Below are positions 5,569 to 5,958 of a stretch of 5,958 nt of DNA, piece by piece. The DNA lies in contig JAEWQS010000047.1 of NCBI GenBank assembly GCA_023399095.1, forward strand, positions 1 through 5,958, given 5' to 3'. This stretch comes from Bacillota bacterium (GTDB taxonomy: Bacteria; Bacillota; Clostridia; Christensenellales; SZUA-584). The position numbers were made by a program, and so were the translations under genes. The number at the start of each line of letters is the position of its first letter. Positions within the stretch are counted from its first letter, which is position 1. The notes below the pieces were generated by a model that saw only the letters and a list, made by a program, of their open reading frames with translations, had not been told where the DNA came from and did no database searches.

Positions 5569-5592
5569 TACCCCAACCATTGACATAGAGCC
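5569..5592 (-). repeat. Right terminal inverted repeat of the ISL3 element
   Basis: Read on the minus strand it begins GGCTCTAT and contains TTGGGGTA at positions 17-24, mirroring the left end. Flanking A/T runs extend the similarity by four bases (AAAA outside both tips), which may reflect target preference rather than the element. Confidence 0.85.
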
Positions 5593-5616
5593 TTTTTTTC
5601 GCGGCTCAAACAATTT

Positions 5617-5958
5617 TTATTTAAGGCTTTCCACAAAGCTTTTGATACGGCAGAGTGCCTCTTTTAGGTTCTCTAACGACGATGCGTATGAGCAGCGAAT
5701 GAAGTTATCCACTGTATCCCCAAAAGCCGTGCCCGGCACACAGGCTACCTTTTTCTCATAGAGCAGCCGTTTGCAAAATTCATCGGAATTTAATCCCGTC
5801 GAGCTGATATTGGGGAAGATATAAAACGCGCCAAGCGGCTCAAAGCACTTTAGACCCATTTCGTTGAGGGACGTATACATCAGCCGTCTGCGGCGGTTGT
5901 ATTCACCCACCATTTTGTTAACCTGCGGAAAACCATGGCTACATTCATAGCGTAGTGC
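5617..5958 (-). CDS. Class I PLP-dependent aminotransferase, C-terminal part (cut by window edge)
   Basis: The last 113 residues of an amino-acid aminotransferase that transfers an amino group to a 2-oxo acid using pyridoxal phosphate. The frame is open to base 5958; the ATG at 5913 is internal, since codons upstream continue the family pattern (ALRYECSHGF...). Visible features: MVGEYNRRRRLMYTSLNEMG, then FEPLGAFYIFPNI, the VACVPGTAFG strand, and FIRCSYASSLENLKEAL, in which Arg88 of the visible part is the conserved substrate carboxylate-binding arginine. This pattern fits the AspC/PatA-like subgroup (aromatic or aspartate type); substrate cannot be assigned. The PLP lysine lies outside the window. 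Stop TAA is at 5617-5619, only 24 bases from the right end of the IS. It converges with the LCP gene, with no functional link evident. Confidence 0.9.
   Translation of the reverse strand, partial: ALRYECSHGFPQVNKMVGEYNRRRRLMYTSLNEMGLKCFEPLGAFYIFPNISSTGLNSDEFCKRLLYEKKVACVPGTAFGDTVDNFIRCSYASSLENLKEALCRIKSFVESLK

Larger units (their letters stand above)
4226..5592 (+). mobile_element. Complete ISL3-family insertion sequence (1367 bp)
   Basis: One full-length ISL3-type transposase gene lies between imperfect 24-bp terminal inverted repeats that begin GGTTCTAT (left) and GGCTCTAT (right, read inward). Size and single-gene organisation are typical of the family. The expected 8-bp target duplication is not seen: the left flank is ATATAAAA and the right flank is TTTTTTTC. 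The element lies in the spacer between the convergent LCP and aminotransferase genes, where it disrupts no coding sequence. Confidence 0.9.

Noticed and set aside
5588..5607. GAGCC-N10-GGCTC hairpin with a T-run as a terminator for the aminotransferase
   Set aside because: It uses the IS tip for one arm, has only 5 bp, and the T-run is in the loop; probably chance.

Overview
The window looks like chromosomal DNA from an anaerobic Bacillota of the class Clostridia. I infer this from desulfoferrodoxin plus rubrerythrin (oxygen defence typical of anaerobes), strong AGGAGG-type ribosome binding sites, TTGAGT-N17-TATAAT promoter architecture, a LytR-CpsA-Psr protein and an NlpC/P60 wall hydrolase. 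Genus cannot be told from the sequence alone.

Layout. (1) Positions 1-1044 are an oxidative-stress cluster on the + strand. The last 17 codons of a Fur/PerR-type regulator end at 54. They are followed closely by desulfoferrodoxin (superoxide reductase, 84-464) and rubrerythrin (peroxide reductase, 508-1044). In this arrangement superoxide is reduced to peroxide, peroxide is reduced to water, and the likely peroxide-sensing repressor is co-transcribed with both enzymes. (2) Positions 1045-1477 hold no gene. They hold a 19-nt terminator-like hairpin present twice, flanking about 147 bp that carries a nested palindromic repeat beginning TGTCATTCCGA. A promoter follows, with a possible WalR-like direct repeat upstream of it. 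(3) Positions 1478-2404 encode a secreted NlpC/P60 endopeptidase with two peptidoglycan-binding domains, closed by a strong intrinsic terminator. (4) Positions 2603-4183 encode a membrane-anchored LCP-family protein with an unusual helical plus Pro/Ser/Thr/Glu-rich C-terminal extension. (5) Positions 4226-5592 are a complete ISL3-family insertion sequence with an apparently intact DDE transposase, imperfect 24-bp terminal inverted repeats and a further 12-bp subterminal inverted repeat. (6) Positions 5617-5958 on the - strand are the C-terminal third or so of a class I PLP-dependent aminotransferase, cut by the window edge. The IS therefore sits between two convergent genes.

The gene content is recognisable throughout and I see no clearly new multi-gene system. 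The items most worth a second look are the hairpin duplicated around the small palindromic element, the wall-stress-type promoter region, the IS end architecture and the LCP tail.
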